Shown piece by piece: positions 63,088-64,000 of a DNA stretch of 64,000 nt. The stretch covers positions 1-64,000 of the forward strand of contig NZ_JPRF03000033.1 in NCBI RefSeq assembly GCF_001188955.3. The letters are read 5' to 3'. Numbering within the stretch: position 1 is the first letter of the stretch; every line of letters begins with the position of its first letter. The notes below the pieces were generated by a model that worked only from the letters and a program-made list of their open reading frames with translations, was not told the DNA's origin and searched no databases. The stretch is from Kitasatospora aureofaciens. Lineage in GTDB: Bacteria > Actinomycetota > Actinomycetes > Streptomycetales > Streptomycetaceae. The position numbers were made by a program, and so were the translations under genes.

Positions 63088-64000
63088 TCACCCGGAGGCC
63101 CGCTCGCCCACCAGGTCGTGCCGGACCCGCTCGGCCGGCAGTCCCATCCGCAGCAGCACCCCGACCCCGCGCCGGACCATCGCGGGCGGCCCGCTGAGGA
63201 CCGCCTCCCGGCCGCTCCACGGGCCGAACCGGCCCACCACCTCCGGCAGTTCACCGGTCAGCGCGCCCTCGGCCGGGCCGGCGCCGGACAGCACCGGCCG
63301 TACCGTCAGCCAGGGCAGGCGGCCCGCCAGGCCGCGCAGCGCGTCCAGCTCGTACAGCTCGGCGGCGTGGCGGGCCCCGTAGAACACCTCGACGCTGCGG
63401 CCCGGTCCGCCGTGCTCGGCCGCCTCCTCGACCAGGGCGCGGATCGGCGCGATGCCGGTGCCGCCGCCGAGGCAGAGCAGGTCGGTGCCGGCGGCGTGGT
63501 CGACGGTCATCGCACCGGCCGCCGGGCCCAGCCGCAGCACGTCACCGGGGGCGGCCCGGTGCACCAGCGCGTTGCTCACCCAGCCCGCCTGGACGGCCTT
63601 GACGTGGAAGGTCAGCAGTCCGTCCGGGCGGGGCGCGGAGGCGAAGGAGTAGTGCCGCCAGACCCGCGGCCACCAGGGCGTCTCCAGGCTGCAGTACTGG
63701 CCGGCCCGGAAGGGGTAGGTCTGGTCCGGGCGGACGGTGAGCACCGCGACGTCGCGGGTGCGGCGCTCGTGACGCACCACCTCGCCCTGCCACCAGGGCG
63801 GCGAGGTGCGGGCGTCCTCCTCGGCGGCCTCGATCATGATGGTGGAGATCAGCCGGTAGGCGCGGCGCCAGGCCAGTTCGGTGTCGTCGCCCCAGCGACT
63901 GCCCGCGTAGCGGGCGAGCGCCTGCACCAGGCACTCCCCCACCGGGGCGTAGTGGCCGGTCAGGGTGCCGTAGCGGCGGTGGCCGCGGCCGAGCGCGCCC
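63088..64000 (-). CDS. Flavohaemoglobin-type NO dioxygenase/ferredoxin-NADP reductase, 5' end off the window
   Basis: The right edge cuts the start; 303 residues are visible. The first about 45 residues match a globin C-terminal part (GRGHRRYGTLTGHYAPVGEC, with HRRYG resembling the family's HRKFG). A ferredoxin-reductase-type FAD domain follows (PFRAGQYCSLETPWW, then YSFASAPRPDG) and an NAD-binding domain (LCLGGGTGIAPIRALVEEAA; SGPPAMVRRGVGVLL). So a two-domain flavohaemoglobin, which would convert NO to nitrate and protect cytochromes. The stop lies just beyond the Nudix stop (convergent by position, abutting). Upstream of 64000 the remaining globin should begin. Confidence 0.85.
   Translation of the reverse strand, partial: GALGRGHRRYGTLTGHYAPVGECLVQALARYAGSRWGDDTELAWRRAYRLISTIMIEAAEEDARTSPPWWQGEVVRHERRTRDVAVLTVRPDQTYPFRAGQYCSLETPWWPRVWRHYSFASAPRPDGLLTFHVKAVQAGWVSNALVHRAAPGDVLRLGPAAGAMTVDHAAGTDLLCLGGGTGIAPIRALVEEAAEHGGPGRSVEVFYGARHAAELYELDALRGLAGRLPWLTVRPVLSGAGPAEGALTGELPEVVGRFGPWSGREAVLSGPPAMVRRGVGVLLRMGLPAERVRHDLVGERASG

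Overview
The window is very GC-rich, with leaderless transcripts, GTG/TTG starts, twin-arginine and lipobox export signals, an SsgA-like sporulation protein, a fused CydDC and a TPP-controlled thiC. This gene content and order fit a Streptomycetaceae chromosome core (Streptomyces or Kitasatospora; I cannot separate the two). The gene order serS, pheA, DyP peroxidase, copper genes, and also cydABCD with hisC and a LacI-type regulator, recalls the central S. coelicolor chromosome from memory; no comparison was run.

Layout. 0-0.5 kb: a truncated anti-sigma-type ATPase at a base-composition break. 0.5-7 kb: extracytoplasmic copper operon (membrane protein, YcnI, Sco, PCuAC, CopC-CopD, DyP peroxidase), largely translationally coupled. 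7-13 kb: pheA, an intergenic cluster of nine DnaA-box-like sites, leaderless serS with an overlapping HAD phosphatase, then a GntR regulator and an MFS exporter. 13-17 kb: two ATPase-permease ABC pairs and a lipoprotein. 17-21 kb: F420-type oxidoreductase, a second HAD phosphatase and a GAF histidine kinase. 21-28 kb: cydA-cydB-cydDC behind a Rex-type operator. 28-32 kb: a DUF2236/MpaB-like protein fused to four EF-hands, a Uma2 nuclease and an OmpR-type two-component pair. 32.5-35.2 kb: an ECF41-type sigma factor with its probable regulon, an AhpD-like CxxC protein and a SnoaL-LUD fusion, all behind three matching promoters. 35-40 kb: small regulator-plus-target modules (IS30-HTH/MarR regulator, alpha/beta hydrolase with MerR, TetR with DUF1772) with clear palindromic operators. 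40-44 kb: MacAB-like efflux operon. 44.7-48.7 kb: aminotransferase, LacI regulator, metallophosphoesterase. 49-57.6 kb: accessory region with redox enzymes and XRE/LysR regulators, a DUF2637 (SpdB-like) protein, an IS21-like transposase lacking its IstB partner and parts of its catalytic site, and a VapBC/FitAB toxin-antitoxin pair. 57.6-64 kb: thiC with TPP riboswitch, tenA, cupin, holin-like protein, SsgA-like protein, Nudix hydrolase and a flavohaemoglobin cut by the right edge.

How the parts work together. The copper operon probably moves copper outside the membrane to terminal oxidases and secreted cuproenzymes, while the NADH-sensing Rex site governs the alternative cytochrome bd oxidase, so two respiratory branches are represented. 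Regulation is mostly local: many transcription units carry their own regulator next to a palindrome, and about ten genes have a -10 hexamer (TAnnnT) 6-9 bases before the start codon, which predicts leaderless mRNAs. No CRISPR array, rRNA, tRNA or biosynthetic gene cluster was recognised. The strongest leads are the ECF41 regulon with its mirrored promoters, the DnaA-box cluster between pheA and serS, and the EF-hand fusion protein.
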